Below, one piece after another: positions 25,905 through 33,971 of a DNA stretch of 64,000 nt (within the stretch, counting starts at the first letter, position 1; the number at the start of each line of letters is the position of its first letter). A program made the translations under genes and the position numbers. The notes under the pieces are model-generated. The model searched no databases and had not been told where the DNA came from. It saw only the letters and a list, made by a program, of their open reading frames with translations. The stretch is from an uncultured Clostridia bacterium (lineage in GTDB: Bacteria; Bacillota; Clostridia; Christensenellales; UBA1242), in contig CALVTR010000005.1 in NCBI GenBank assembly GCA_944362965.1, positions 35,823 to 99,822 on the forward strand, read 5' to 3'.

Positions 25905-26366
25905 ATGGAAGAAAAGAAAACTGAAAACAAAGAGGAATTAAAACCTATTGATATTCTTGACGTGCTTCTTGACCAAGACAATAGAGATCCTATTGTGCTT
26001 ATGGACGAAAATGGCAGACAATTAACATTTGAACAAATTGCTGTTATTCCTTACGAAGTAAGAAAAGAAAAAAGATTATATTGCGTTTTAAAACCAATGG
26101 ATAAAATCGAAGGTATTGGCGATGACGAAGCTATCGTTTTCGTAGTTGACCAAGATAAAGACGGCAATTCAATCATCAAAGTTGAAGAAGATGAAGAAGT
26201 TGCTATCGCAGTATTTGATAAATACTATGACCTTCTTGAAGATGCTCAAAAAGAAGAAAAAGCTGAAAAAGCCGCTTCTAAGGCATCAGCAACAAAAGCA
26301 CCTGCTAAGAAGAGCACATCATCTTCAGCTAAGGTTGCTGGAAAAACAAAAAAATCAACAAAATAA
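25905..26366 (+). CDS. DUF1292 (YrzB-like) protein with basic low-complexity tail
   Basis: Residues 20-110 match DUF1292: DPIVLMDENGRQLTFEQIAV and YCVLKPMDKIEGIGDDEAIVF, the usual acidic short beta-rich domain. The last 40 residues are Lys/Ala/Ser-rich (KAPAKKSTSSSAK), an extension absent from the typical 90-100-residue proteins. Function is unknown. The linkage ruvX-DUF1292 is widely conserved. AAAGGGGATT gives the ribosome binding site, and a strong terminator follows. Confidence 0.87.
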   Translation: MEEKKTENKEELKPIDILDVLLDQDNRDPIVLMDENGRQLTFEQIAVIPYEVRKEKRLYCVLKPMDKIEGIGDDEAIVFVVDQDKDGNSIIKVEEDEEVAIAVFDKYYDLLEDAQKEEKAEKAASKASATKAPAKKSTSSSAKVAGKTKKSTK

Positions 26367-26390
26367 TTAAGTAATTTGTGGTTTAAATTA

Positions 26391-26432
26391 AAAAACGATT
26401 ATTCTAATGAAATATTTAGATAATCGTTTTTT
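26391..26432 (+). terminator. Terminator after the DUF1292 gene
   Basis: AACGATTAT (26394-26402) pairs with ATAATCGTT (26420-26428), with further inner pairing, followed by a T-run. Confidence 0.85.
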
Positions 26433-26533
26433 GTGTTATATTAATTTAAAACATAGTTTTTTGCCTATAAAATTTTTGTATTATATTGTTTTTATTATGT
26501 ATATTTTTAAATTATAAAGCCATAATTAAATTA

Positions 26534-26550
26534 CAAGGTTGTATACCTTG
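26534..26550. promoter_or_regulatory. Inverted repeat in the leader of the 43-residue gene
   Basis: CAAGGT (26534-26539) and ACCTTG (26545-26550) flank loop TGTAT. It stands 10 bases before the strong GGGAGGTG ribosome binding site, so it could be an RNA hairpin or a protein-binding site. Confidence 0.5.
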
Positions 26551-26570
26551 ATAACAGGGAGGTGAAAACT

Positions 26571-26702
26571 ATGTTTGGTAAAAATTCCAAAATGGGGAAA
26601 AGTGCCAAGGGCAAGATGTCAAAATCTGCAAAGAGTGTAGAGGCATCTAAAGAAGCTAAGGGTTGCGGTTCTAAATCTGGTTCAGCTAAGGACTGCAAAT
26701 AG
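26571..26702 (+). CDS. Small basic Lys/Ser-rich protein with two cysteines, 43 residues
   Basis: This is a short gene with ATG 26571 and TAG 26700-26702. The start is preceded by GGGAGGTG at 7 bases, one of the strongest ribosome binding sites in the window, and the gene is closed by a strong terminator. The protein begins MFGKNSKMGKSAKGKMSK and is made mostly of Lys, Ser, Gly and Ala. Its two cysteines lie near the C-terminus (GCGSKSG and DCK). There is no signal peptide or membrane segment. The composition resembles a small nucleic-acid-binding or spore-type basic peptide, or a peptide precursor; I match it to no family. An opposite-strand frame over the same bases (26531-26713) is a shadow. 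Confidence 0.75.
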   Translation: MFGKNSKMGKSAKGKMSKSAKSVEASKEAKGCGSKSGSAKDCK

Positions 26703-26716
26703 TTTTCAGCCAAGAT

Positions 26717-26747
26717 AAAAGAAGGTCAGCGGACCTTCTTTTATTTA
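26717..26747. terminator. Bidirectional terminator after the 43-residue gene
   Basis: An 11-bp stem (26717-26727 with 26732-26742) with tetraloop AGCG. It lies between this gene and the converging lipoprotein gene. Confidence 0.92.
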
Positions 26748-26759
26748 TGCTTATTAATC

Positions 26760-27518
26760 TTATAAGAACTGAGTTTCTGTAGCAAATAGCTCTCTGCTTA
26801 GTTTCTCAAATGATAGAACAATATTGCTATCTGAGATATTATCATAGATTATTATTTCGCAGCTACTTGTGCCATTAAAATATGAGTTACTTAAAATTGT
26901 TTGACTTGTAAGCGTATATGAACTCTCTCTTCCAGTTGAATCTGTTGTTGTTATTTGCAAACTAAATCTATATTGATAACTAGAAATTGTTCCAGCTGAG
27001 CCAAGATATAAAACTGAAGTATGGTCAGATGTGTATGTGTTTTCTGTTGTAATGGTTTGGCTTGCAAGGGTGGTATAGACATCACTTCCGCTAGCAGTCC
27101 TTGAGTAACTTAAAGAAAAGTTTATGCTTGTCACGTCATCAGCTGGGTCAAAAGTAATTGTGTTAAGAGCGGTATACATCATAGAGCTAGGATTTGTTTC
27201 AGCAAATAATGCAGTGTATCTTCCGGCAGTGTCACTATTGTAGGTAAGGACAAGTGTTGAGTCTGTGCCTACAACGGTGTTATTATTTTTAATCCAGCAA
27301 ACAAAAGGATTGGTCTGAGCATTGTTTTCTTTAGCAGTAAGCGTCATTGTTGTGCCTTCAACCTGTGTTGTGTCGCTTAAAGTGCCAAGAACTGAGCCAA
27401 GCACGCTATCACTTGGAGAAACGGTTATTGTGTAATAGGTTGTTGTGCCGCACGCAGAAAGAAGCAACAGCGGACATAAACATAACGATATTAAAAACAT
27501 TTTAATTGATTTTTTCAT
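26760..27518 (-). CDS. Secreted lipoprotein with InlB-like repeat segment
   Basis: The 252-residue protein has a lipoprotein signal peptide: basic start MKKSIKM, a hydrophobic core and lipobox LSAC with lipidated Cys23. Residues 28-108 (YYTITVSPSDS through FVCWIKNNNTVVG to AGRYTALFAE) resemble the beta-grasp bacterial repeat of InlB B-type and related surface proteins. The rest is Ser/Thr-rich and beta-strand-like. It is probably anchored on the outer face of the membrane. Function is unknown. AAAGGATATCAATATG gives the ribosome binding site. It is a monocistronic minus-strand gene between two plus-strand units. Confidence 0.82.
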   Translation of the reverse strand: MKKSIKMFLISLCLCPLLLLSACGTTTYYTITVSPSDSVLGSVLGTLSDTTQVEGTTMTLTAKENNAQTNPFVCWIKNNNTVVGTDSTLVLTYNSDTAGRYTALFAETNPSSMMYTALNTITFDPADDVTSINFSLSYSRTASGSDVYTTLASQTITTENTYTSDHTSVLYLGSAGTISSYQYRFSLQITTTDSTGRESSYTLTSQTILSNSYFNGTSSCEIIIYDNISDSNIVLSFEKLSRELFATETQFL

Positions 27519-27645
27519 ATTGATATCCTTTATATATTAGTATTATCAATATTTTTCGTTTATTTGTCAAATTATTTGATTTAATTTTTAAATTCTAAGT
27601 GTATTTTTTAAAGCCTTGCATAAAATACTATAGCAAGGAGCAAAT

Positions 27646-28425
27646 ATGTGGGAAATATCACTTAATATTAAATCTGAAAATACTATAGTTGCAAATGTTT
27701 TATATAAATCACTATTAAATTCATTGCAGGAAATGGGTGGAATTATAACCATTGATGAAGATAAAAACTATATATCTATTCTTGTTGGCGTCAATGAAAA
27801 ATATAAAGACAAGGCAAAACTGATTATAACTTCTTGTATAATAGAGCTTGTTTGCACCAATTTTAAAATGGCTTTTTTAGATAATTTTTTAGTTTTTCCA
27901 AGAAAAGATAAGATAGGTATGCTTGCCTTTAAAAAAGCTCTTTTGAATTTTGATAAAGAAACCGATAAGTATATAGTTAAAAAATATCTTGTTTTAGACC
28001 ATGACTTATTTTTAGAATCCTTTTATTATTTTAAGTTAAAACCACTTCAAGAAAAATGGGCAGAGCTTGTCTCTCTATCAAATGAAAATAGTGATTACCT
28101 TGTCTCTTCTGATAGTTTTATAGATTTACTGAAATTTTTAGTTGACAACCTGGACATATGTGAAGATGAAATAAGTGTTGTCAAAGAAGATGATGGCTAT
28201 AAAATATTCACTTTAGAGAATGGTCAATATCAAAATAAGGTATTTAATGAAGAATCCATAGTATCTTCTGTTATAGATCTGTCACCACAAAAAATAAATT
28301 TGTATTTTTCAGAGCCCAGCAGTGCAATCAATTTGCTTGAGCGAATATTTGAAGAGCGAATAACAATAAACAACATAAACACTAAAAATAACTACAACAA
28401 TATAAGCACTATTTATAAGATTTAA
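27646..28425 (+). CDS. ytxC: YtxC-like sporulation protein
   Basis: The 259-residue soluble protein resembles YtxC, found in endospore formers and often located directly upstream of thrS, as here. Supporting segments are the central helical part (YFKLKPLQEKWAELVSL, then FIDLLKFLVDNLDI) and a C-terminal strand-loop region (INLYFSEPSSAINLLERIF). The role of YtxC in sporulation is poorly defined. AAGGAGCAAAT provides a good ribosome binding site. Sequence similarity is modest, so context carries much of this assignment. Confidence 0.65.
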   Translation: MWEISLNIKSENTIVANVLYKSLLNSLQEMGGIITIDEDKNYISILVGVNEKYKDKAKLIITSCIIELVCTNFKMAFLDNFLVFPRKDKIGMLAFKKALLNFDKETDKYIVKKYLVLDHDLFLESFYYFKLKPLQEKWAELVSLSNENSDYLVSSDSFIDLLKFLVDNLDICEDEISVVKEDDGYKIFTLENGQYQNKVFNEESIVSSVIDLSPQKINLYFSEPSSAINLLERIFEERITINNINTKNNYNNISTIYKI

Positions 28426-28445
28426 AAAAATATTAAAAAAATTAG

Positions 28446-28474
28446 TTGACAATCAAAAATTTTAGTGTTAAAAT
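28446..28474 (+). promoter_or_regulatory. Promoter of the thrS T-box unit
   Basis: TTGACA (28446-28451), 17-base spacer, TAAAAT (28469-28474), placing the RNA start near 28481, just before stem I. Confidence 0.85.
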
Positions 28475-28477
28475 GCT

Positions 28478-28675
28478 GTTAGATGCTTGGAGTAGCAGAC
28501 AAGTAGACGCATTTGATGCTTGCAGAGAGAGATTGGTTGGTGAAAAATCTTGGCTAGAATGATGATTGAAACCACTGCTATGGTGATAAGTTTTAATTAA
28601 GTGGCACTTTTGCAATTAAGGTGGAACCGCGGTTTTGTTTAAATCGTCCTTAAATCATTTTAAGGGCGTTTTTTA
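28478..28675 (+). promoter_or_regulatory. T-box riboswitch, tRNA-Thr responsive
   Basis: This leader controls thrS by sensing uncharged tRNA-Thr. Stem I closes through AGCAG and CTGCT. GATTGAAACCACTGC places ACC, a threonine codon, at the specifier position (28571-28573). The T-box sequence AAGGTGGAACCGCGG lies at 28618-28632; its TGGA would pair with the UCCA end of a tRNA with discriminator U. An intrinsic terminator follows: stem 28645-28654 with 28659-28668, then TTTTTT. Without uncharged tRNA the terminator forms; with it the antiterminator forms and thrS is transcribed. Confidence 0.95.
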
Positions 28676-28705
28676 TTTGAAAAAACGCCAAAAAGGAGAT
28701 AAAAA

Positions 28706-30466
28706 ATGGAAATTAAAAGAGAACAAGATGAAGAACTTATGAAAGCAAGACATTCTCTTGCACACGTGCTTGCTAAAGCTTTAATGGAGCTTTATCCAGA
28801 CACGAAACTTACAATAGGTCCAGCTATTGATAATGGCTTTTATTATGATATAGACCTTACTCATTCAATCACTCCTGACGAGTATGATAAGATAGAAAAG
28901 AAAATGAAAGAAATCATCAATAAGGGAGAAGAATTTACAAAAAAGGTTATTTCAAGAGATGAAGCTCTTAAACTTTTTGCAAATAATGAGTATAAAACTG
29001 AGATTATAAAGGAATTACCAGAAGATGAAGAAGTGTCTCTCTATTATACTGGTGATGATTTTTATGACCTTTGTCGTGGACCACACGTTGACAGCACAAG
29101 ACGACTTCAAAATTTTGGCTATAAAATTCATGCTGTAAATGGAGCATATTGGCGTGGAAGCGAAAAGAATAAGATGCTTCAAAGAGTATACTGCTATGCC
29201 TTCAAAACAAAGAAGGAACTTGCTGACTACTTAAAACTCGTTGAAGAAGCAAAGCAAAGAGACCATAGAAAGCTTGGCAAAGAGCTTAATATATTTATGT
29301 TTGATGAGCTTATTGGGAAAGGTCTTCCAATGTATCTTCCTAATGGATTTATTTTAAGAAGAATTTTGTCTGACTATATTATGAACAAGGAGCTTTCAAA
29401 AGGTTACAAACACGTTATGACTCCATCTCTTGGCAATGTTGACCTTTATAAAACTTCTGGTCACTGGGATCACTACAAGGACGACATGTTTCCAGCAATG
29501 GAACTTGATGATGAAGCTTATGTTCTTCGTCCTATGAACTGCCCACATCACATGGTTATGTTTAAACATTCTCTGCATTCATACCGCGACTTGCCTGTCC
29601 GAATAGCAGAAATAGCAAATGACTTTAGATTTGAAGACAGTGGAAACCTTTGCGGACTTGAAAGAGCAAGAGCATTCACTCAAAATGACTCACACATCTT
29701 CTGCACGCCAGAGCAGATTGCTGACGAAATAAAGGGCGTTATATCTTTAATACTTGAAGTTTATAAGGATTTTGGCTTTAAAGATTATACTTTAAGACTA
29801 TCACTTCGTGATAAGAATGATACTGCAAAATATTTTGGCAATGATAAGCTTTGGGAAAAAAGCGAAAATGCTCTCAGAGAGATTATAAAGTCAACAGGTG
29901 CAAATTATTATGAAGCTGAAGGGGAAGCCGCTTTCTATGGACCTAAAATAGACGTCCAAGTTTATAGTGCACTCGGTCATGAAGTAACGCTCTCAACAGT
30001 TCAGCTTGACTATCAACTTCCTGAAAAGTTTGAACTTGAATATATCGATGAAAACAATCAAAAACAAAGACCAGTTGTTATTCATAGAGCAATACTTGGC
30101 TCTCTTGATAGATTTATTGCTTTCCTTCTTGAAGAAACTAAGGGACTTTTACCGTTATGGCTTGCTCCAGAACAGGTAAGAGTGCTTGCTTTGACTGATA
30201 GAAATAATGACTATGTGGAAAAAATTAAAGCCGAGCTTATATCAAAAGGCTTTAGAGTTACAAGCGACATAAGAAATGAAAAAATTGGTTATAAAATACG
30301 CGAAGCCCTTTCAATGAAAATTCCTTATCTTATCATTGTAGGTGACGAAGAAGAAAACAATAACACAATTTCTATCAGGGGTAGAGGCTTTGAAAATAAA
30401 TCAGGTCTATTATTGTCAGAATTTATCGACAGGCTTGAAAATGAAGTAAAAACAAAGAAAATCTAG
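28706..30466 (+). CDS. thrS: Threonine-tRNA ligase without TGS domain
   Basis: The enzyme charges tRNA-Thr. The 586-residue protein starts directly at the editing domain (RHSLAHVLAKALMELYP, residues 15-31), so the N-terminal TGS domain of about 60 residues in standard ThrS (about 640 residues) is missing. The HxxxH editing motif (His16 and following), the class II core with RPMNCPHHMVMF (zinc ligand Cys279), AFTQNDSHIFC, and HRAILGSLDRFIAFLLE are present, followed by the anticodon-binding domain (from about residue 485). AAAAAGGAGAT precedes the ATG; no upstream in-frame start could add a TGS domain, since the T-box terminator lies there. Confidence 0.95.
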   Translation: MEIKREQDEELMKARHSLAHVLAKALMELYPDTKLTIGPAIDNGFYYDIDLTHSITPDEYDKIEKKMKEIINKGEEFTKKVISRDEALKLFANNEYKTEIIKELPEDEEVSLYYTGDDFYDLCRGPHVDSTRRLQNFGYKIHAVNGAYWRGSEKNKMLQRVYCYAFKTKKELADYLKLVEEAKQRDHRKLGKELNIFMFDELIGKGLPMYLPNGFILRRILSDYIMNKELSKGYKHVMTPSLGNVDLYKTSGHWDHYKDDMFPAMELDDEAYVLRPMNCPHHMVMFKHSLHSYRDLPVRIAEIANDFRFEDSGNLCGLERARAFTQNDSHIFCTPEQIADEIKGVISLILEVYKDFGFKDYTLRLSLRDKNDTAKYFGNDKLWEKSENALREIIKSTGANYYEAEGEAAFYGPKIDVQVYSALGHEVTLSTVQLDYQLPEKFELEYIDENNQKQRPVVIHRAILGSLDRFIAFLLEETKGLLPLWLAPEQVRVLALTDRNNDYVEKIKAELISKGFRVTSDIRNEKIGYKIREALSMKIPYLIIVGDEEENNNTISIRGRGFENKSGLLLSEFIDRLENEVKTKKI

Positions 30467-30548
30467 TTAAATTCATTTTGAATTTTTAGTATAATTATGT
30501 TAGACTTTGTTATGTCAAGTTTAAAAAATTTGTTTAAAAGGAGATAAT

Positions 30549-31028
30549 ATGGACGCAACACAAATCATTCTTATTGTTTTTATTGTGCTCTTGATTATAA
30601 TTTATCCAATCATGATTTCAGCAAGAAACAAAAAAGAAAATCAAAGAATGCAGGAACAAACTAATTCGCTTAAAAGGGGAGACAAGGTTTTAACTACAAG
30701 CGGTGTTTATGGCACTATTGTTGACCTTCAACTTGATGGCGATAAGAAGATTGTCACTATTGAAACAGGAACAGATAGCAAAAAAGGCTATATTTCAGTA
30801 GATGCCTATGCTATCTACACCATCTTCAAAGACGAAGAACCAAAAGAAGAACCTGCTGCTATTGCAACTGAAAATAAAGAAAATAAAACTCAAGATAGCA
30901 AAGAAGATAACGCTTCTATAGTAACAGATGCCAACAGCACTTCTGATGCTCAAGTTTCAACTGAAGAGCAAGACGATACAGATAAAAAAGAGTCAAAAAA
31001 GAAAAAGAAAGAAAAAAAGAAGATTTAA
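30549..31028 (+). CDS. yajC: Preprotein translocase subunit YajC with long charged tail
   Basis: YajC is an accessory membrane subunit of SecDF-YajC that assists protein export. The 159-residue protein has one N-terminal membrane helix (residues 5-24), MISARNKKENQRM, then the conserved small domain LKRGDKVLTTSGVYGTIVDL to residue 95. The remaining 60 residues are a low-complexity Glu/Lys/Asp tail absent from typical YajC (about 90-110 residues). It lies 1.5 kb upstream of secD-secF, with two unrelated genes between. The RBS is AAAAGGAGATAAT. The terminator hairpin overlaps its last codons. Confidence 0.93.
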   Translation: MDATQIILIVFIVLLIIIYPIMISARNKKENQRMQEQTNSLKRGDKVLTTSGVYGTIVDLQLDGDKKIVTIETGTDSKKGYISVDAYAIYTIFKDEEPKEEPAAIATENKENKTQDSKEDNASIVTDANSTSDAQVSTEEQDDTDKKESKKKKKEKKKI

Positions 31029-31044
31029 TAGTCTTCTTTTTTTA
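31012..31044 (+). terminator. Terminator overlapping the yajC 3' end
   Basis: An A-rich/T-rich stem (31012-31023 with 31032-31043) encloses the yajC stop codon, ending in TTTTTTT. Confidence 0.8.
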
Positions 31045-31073
31045 TTTAAAAATGACGGCATTTTGTAAAAATA

Positions 31074-31102
31074 TTGACTTATAGACAAAAATATATTATA
31101 AT
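31074..31102 (+). promoter_or_regulatory. Promoter with leaderless geometry before the Cys-His-Asp protein
   Basis: TTGACT (31074-31079), 17-base spacer, TATAAT (31097-31102), then exactly 7 bases to ATG 31110. The expected RNA start falls on the start codon. Confidence 0.82.
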
Positions 31103-31109
31103 TAAACTG

Positions 31110-31928
31110 ATGAAGATATATAACTCTGAAGACTTTTTGAAAAAAAGGTTAATTGAAGAAAGTTCTTATCCCTTATATCTTAGTGAAAGGTTAAAGACTA
31201 AACCGCTAGATGAAAGGGAAAGCTTTGATATTTATCTGCATAATATATGTAAATCACTATATGAAAAAACACCACTTGGACAAAAAGAATTAGATTATAT
31301 AAAAGCCAATTTAAAGTTGCAGAATGGTTGGTATTGTGTTGATAAATCATTTGGAAAGGGTAGTTTTATAAATGCTAATGCTATATTAGGCGAAAAAGTA
31401 TATAGCCAGGAAGAAAAATGTCATGCAAATGCATACAAGTTTGCAACAAGCTACAATGAAGATACATGTCTTATCTTTGGAACTATCAATCCATTTAGTA
31501 TAAACAACGGGCTTTTCCATTCAATAGTGCTTTTTGACTATAAGGGACAAGAATATGTTTTTGATGGAGCTAATTATGTAGTCATGGAAAAAGAGCTTTA
31601 TATAAGAGCTTTTAATTTCAAAGAAATACAAAGGATACCAAAAAGTGTTCTATTGAAAGATAAACGCATAATAAAAACCACTGCTTGCTTAAAGAAAAAT
31701 CAAAAAGTCAAGCTTATTCGATATCAATCTCTAGTAAGGCGTTTCTATGGACTTGGCTTTATAGCCTATCTATATAATAGACAGGACTTTCTTGCAAATA
31801 CCGACAAACAATACAAACACATAGCAAAAGTAAAAGAAGATTATAGCAAATTTGAAAGACAACTTAAAGAGATAGAAGCCAGTTGTGAGCCTATAATAAT
31901 CAATCCAGATGAAATAAATAGACAATAA
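31110..31928 (+). CDS. Unknown protein with putative Cys-His-Asp triad
   Basis: I do not recognise this 272-residue soluble protein. Its centre has the order KCHANAYKF (Cys104), LFHSIVLFD (His137) and YVFDGANYVV (Asp152), the pattern of papain/transglutaminase-fold enzymes in which the His and Asp lie on neighbouring strands; that is inference. The N-terminal 75 residues and C-terminal 100 are helical and charged. The start is ATG 31110: the alternative TTG at 31074 is the -35 box of its own promoter. There is no ribosome binding site and the mRNA should be leaderless. It is monocistronic, with a terminator directly after it. Confidence 0.8.
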   Translation: MKIYNSEDFLKKRLIEESSYPLYLSERLKTKPLDERESFDIYLHNICKSLYEKTPLGQKELDYIKANLKLQNGWYCVDKSFGKGSFINANAILGEKVYSQEEKCHANAYKFATSYNEDTCLIFGTINPFSINNGLFHSIVLFDYKGQEYVFDGANYVVMEKELYIRAFNFKEIQRIPKSVLLKDKRIIKTTACLKKNQKVKLIRYQSLVRRFYGLGFIAYLYNRQDFLANTDKQYKHIAKVKEDYSKFERQLKEIEASCEPIIINPDEINRQ

Positions 31929-31964
31929 AATAACTTGCATTATGATATGTAGGTTATTTTTTTT
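31927..31964 (+). terminator. Terminator after the Cys-His-Asp protein gene
   Basis: AAATAAC (31928-31934) pairs with GTTATTT (31953-31959), followed by a T-run. Confidence 0.75.
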
Positions 31965-32023
31965 GTTATGTCATCATATTTATTTAATAGCAAAATGTAT
32001 AAATTTTGAAAAAGGAGTCAAAC

Positions 32024-32443
32024 ATGAAATTGAAAACAAAAATCAATATACAAAACACTAAAAATAAATATCCTTTAATAGGCTTTATTGCAAAGGGAAC
32101 GTTAATTGCACTTTGTGTTTCACTTGTGCTTGTGCTTGTCTTTGCATTTATTTTAAAATTTACAAATATTTCAGATAGTGTTATCAATCCAATCAATCAG
32201 GTTATAAAGGGTATAAGCATTTTCTTAGGTGTTTTTATAGGACTTAAAAAATGTAAAGAATTGGGACTTGTAAGTGGTCTTTTGATTGGCTTTATTTACA
32301 CATTGCTTGCATTCCTTGTTTTCTCATTGCTGAGCGGAAGTTTTGTTTTTGATATAACACTCTTAACCGACAGTGTATTTGGTGCAGTTATTGGGGCAAT
32401 TTGCGGTATTATAAGTGTAAATATTAAAAAAAGTGCAAACTAA
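32024..32443 (+). CDS. TIGR04086-like four-helix membrane protein
   Basis: The 139-residue protein has four hydrophobic segments (about 22-48, 62-78, 84-105 and 115-134) and few charged residues between them. Layout and position near yajC/secD fit the TIGR04086 (YrzE-like) membrane protein family found next to these genes in many Clostridia. Function is unknown. ATG 32024 was chosen because AAAGGAGTC lies 5 bases upstream; an ATG at 32006 lies before that site. Confidence 0.72.
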   Translation: MKLKTKINIQNTKNKYPLIGFIAKGTLIALCVSLVLVLVFAFILKFTNISDSVINPINQVIKGISIFLGVFIGLKKCKELGLVSGLLIGFIYTLLAFLVFSLLSGSFVFDITLLTDSVFGAVIGAICGIISVNIKKSAN

Positions 32444-32456
32444 GTCTTAAATTTAA

Positions 32457-32485
32457 TTGACATAGTCCTTTTAATTCTTTATAAT
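32457..32485 (+). promoter_or_regulatory. Perfect-consensus promoter of secD-secF
   Basis: TTGACA (32457-32462), 17-base spacer, TATAAT (32480-32485), about 50 bases before the secD start. Confidence 0.87.
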
Positions 32486-32540
32486 TATGAAAGTAAGTTA
32501 AATTCTTGAATTTTATATTCATTTATTAAAAGGATTATAG

Positions 32541-33971
32541 ATGTTAAAGAAATACTCAATAACAAATTTTGTTTTACTTGTTATAATAGCAATTTTAGGC
32601 ATACTCTTAAGTGTATGTCCTTTTAATGTGCCTACAAGCACAGATAGATATAATGGTTTTGTTGGGGCTATTCAGCAGGGTATTGACTTAGGTGGCGGAG
32701 TTTCTGCCATTTATGAAGCAGAGCTTAACGGGACATCTTCAAATACAAACATTGCTGAAATTATTGACAATTCTTTAAATAAAATTGAAGATGGACTAAA
32801 TCATAATGCTGACTTTTACGAGCTATTCGTTTCAAGACAGGGTGATAATAAGATTAGAATAGAAGTATCAAATACGCAAGATACTGATTATACATTTAGA
32901 TATTTAGAAGATGGAAAACAAATTTTTATAACTCTAGACCAAGCTTCTGAAACTCTAACAAATCCTGAAGTTTATATTGAAAGCAATGAAATTCAAACCG
33001 CTTATGTTGGTTATGATTACAACAACAGCGTCTATACTGTTGTTCTTGAATTTACAAGAGATGGACAAAACAGCCTATCTTCGCTTTTAAATGATGCAGA
33101 TGAAACAGGCAAAACTAGTGCTTACATCTATATCGACGAAGTTAATAGTGATAATTTGCTTTCAACAATTACAATAGATGATGCAGTAAATGATGACACT
33201 TTAACTTTCACAAGTTCTGATAGCACAAATTATAGTTCTTCTTCATCTACAGCAACACTAGAACTTGTATACTCAATTATTGGTGGTTCTTTAGGTGTTG
33301 ATTTAACCCTTTTAGAAACAAGTTATATCAGCCCTGTGCTTGGAGAAAACACTCTTTTATATGCAGGTATTGCATCTATTGTAATTATCGTTTTAACTTT
33401 AGTGATGCTTTGCGTTAGATATGGACATTTGGGACTTCTTGGAAGTTTATCAATAATTTTCTATTTGATTTTGTTTGTATTCTTCATGCAAGCTATTCCA
33501 TTTATTGTGCTAAAACTTTCAGCACTCTTTGGTTGCCTTTTTGCATTTGTGCTTGCGGTAATTTCAAACATAATTATCTTTGAGAAAATTAGAGAAGAAT
33601 ATGCTCTTGGCAGAAAGATTCATCTGTCTTTTAAGGGTGGTATTAAAAAGTCACTTTGGCCTATTCTTGACAGCCATATAATTATAGTTCTAGCAACTGC
33701 AATGCTTTGGATCTTTGCTCCTTCTGCATTGAAAGGTTTTGCTATAACTCTAATGCTTGGAACATTGCTTTCAGCTTTTGCTTCTCTTGTTATCACAAGA
33801 TATCTTTTAAACATTTATCTTCCAATAAACAGCACAAAAGCAAAGAAATTGCATTTATATAGAGATAAAAATGTTAAAGAAATAAAGGAAGATGACAAGG
33901 CATCTCAAACTCAAAGTGAGCAAGAAACTTTAGTTACCGAAACCACAACAGGAGGTAACAACAATGAATAA
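32541..33971 (+). CDS. secD: Protein translocase subunit SecD
   Basis: SecD, with SecF, uses the proton motive force to help preproteins leave the SecYEG channel. The 476-residue protein has an N-terminal membrane helix (8-28), the family segment GIDLGGGVSAIYEA, a periplasmic-type P1 domain (extracytoplasmic, residues 60-270) and five C-terminal membrane helices (275-430), with a short charged tail. It is separate from SecF, unlike the SecDF fusion of Bacillus. AAAAGGATTATAG precedes the start. It overlaps secF by 8 bases. Confidence 0.93.
   Translation: MLKKYSITNFVLLVIIAILGILLSVCPFNVPTSTDRYNGFVGAIQQGIDLGGGVSAIYEAELNGTSSNTNIAEIIDNSLNKIEDGLNHNADFYELFVSRQGDNKIRIEVSNTQDTDYTFRYLEDGKQIFITLDQASETLTNPEVYIESNEIQTAYVGYDYNNSVYTVVLEFTRDGQNSLSSLLNDADETGKTSAYIYIDEVNSDNLLSTITIDDAVNDDTLTFTSSDSTNYSSSSSTATLELVYSIIGGSLGVDLTLLETSYISPVLGENTLLYAGIASIVIIVLTLVMLCVRYGHLGLLGSLSIIFYLILFVFFMQAIPFIVLKLSALFGCLFAFVLAVISNIIIFEKIREEYALGRKIHLSFKGGIKKSLWPILDSHIIIVLATAMLWIFAPSALKGFAITLMLGTLLSAFASLVITRYLLNIYLPINSTKAKKLHLYRDKNVKEIKEDDKASQTQSEQETLVTETTTGGNNNE

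Noticed and set aside
26531-26713. Opposite-strand frame over the 43-residue gene
   Set aside because: No ribosome binding site; the plus-strand frame has strong start and stop signals.
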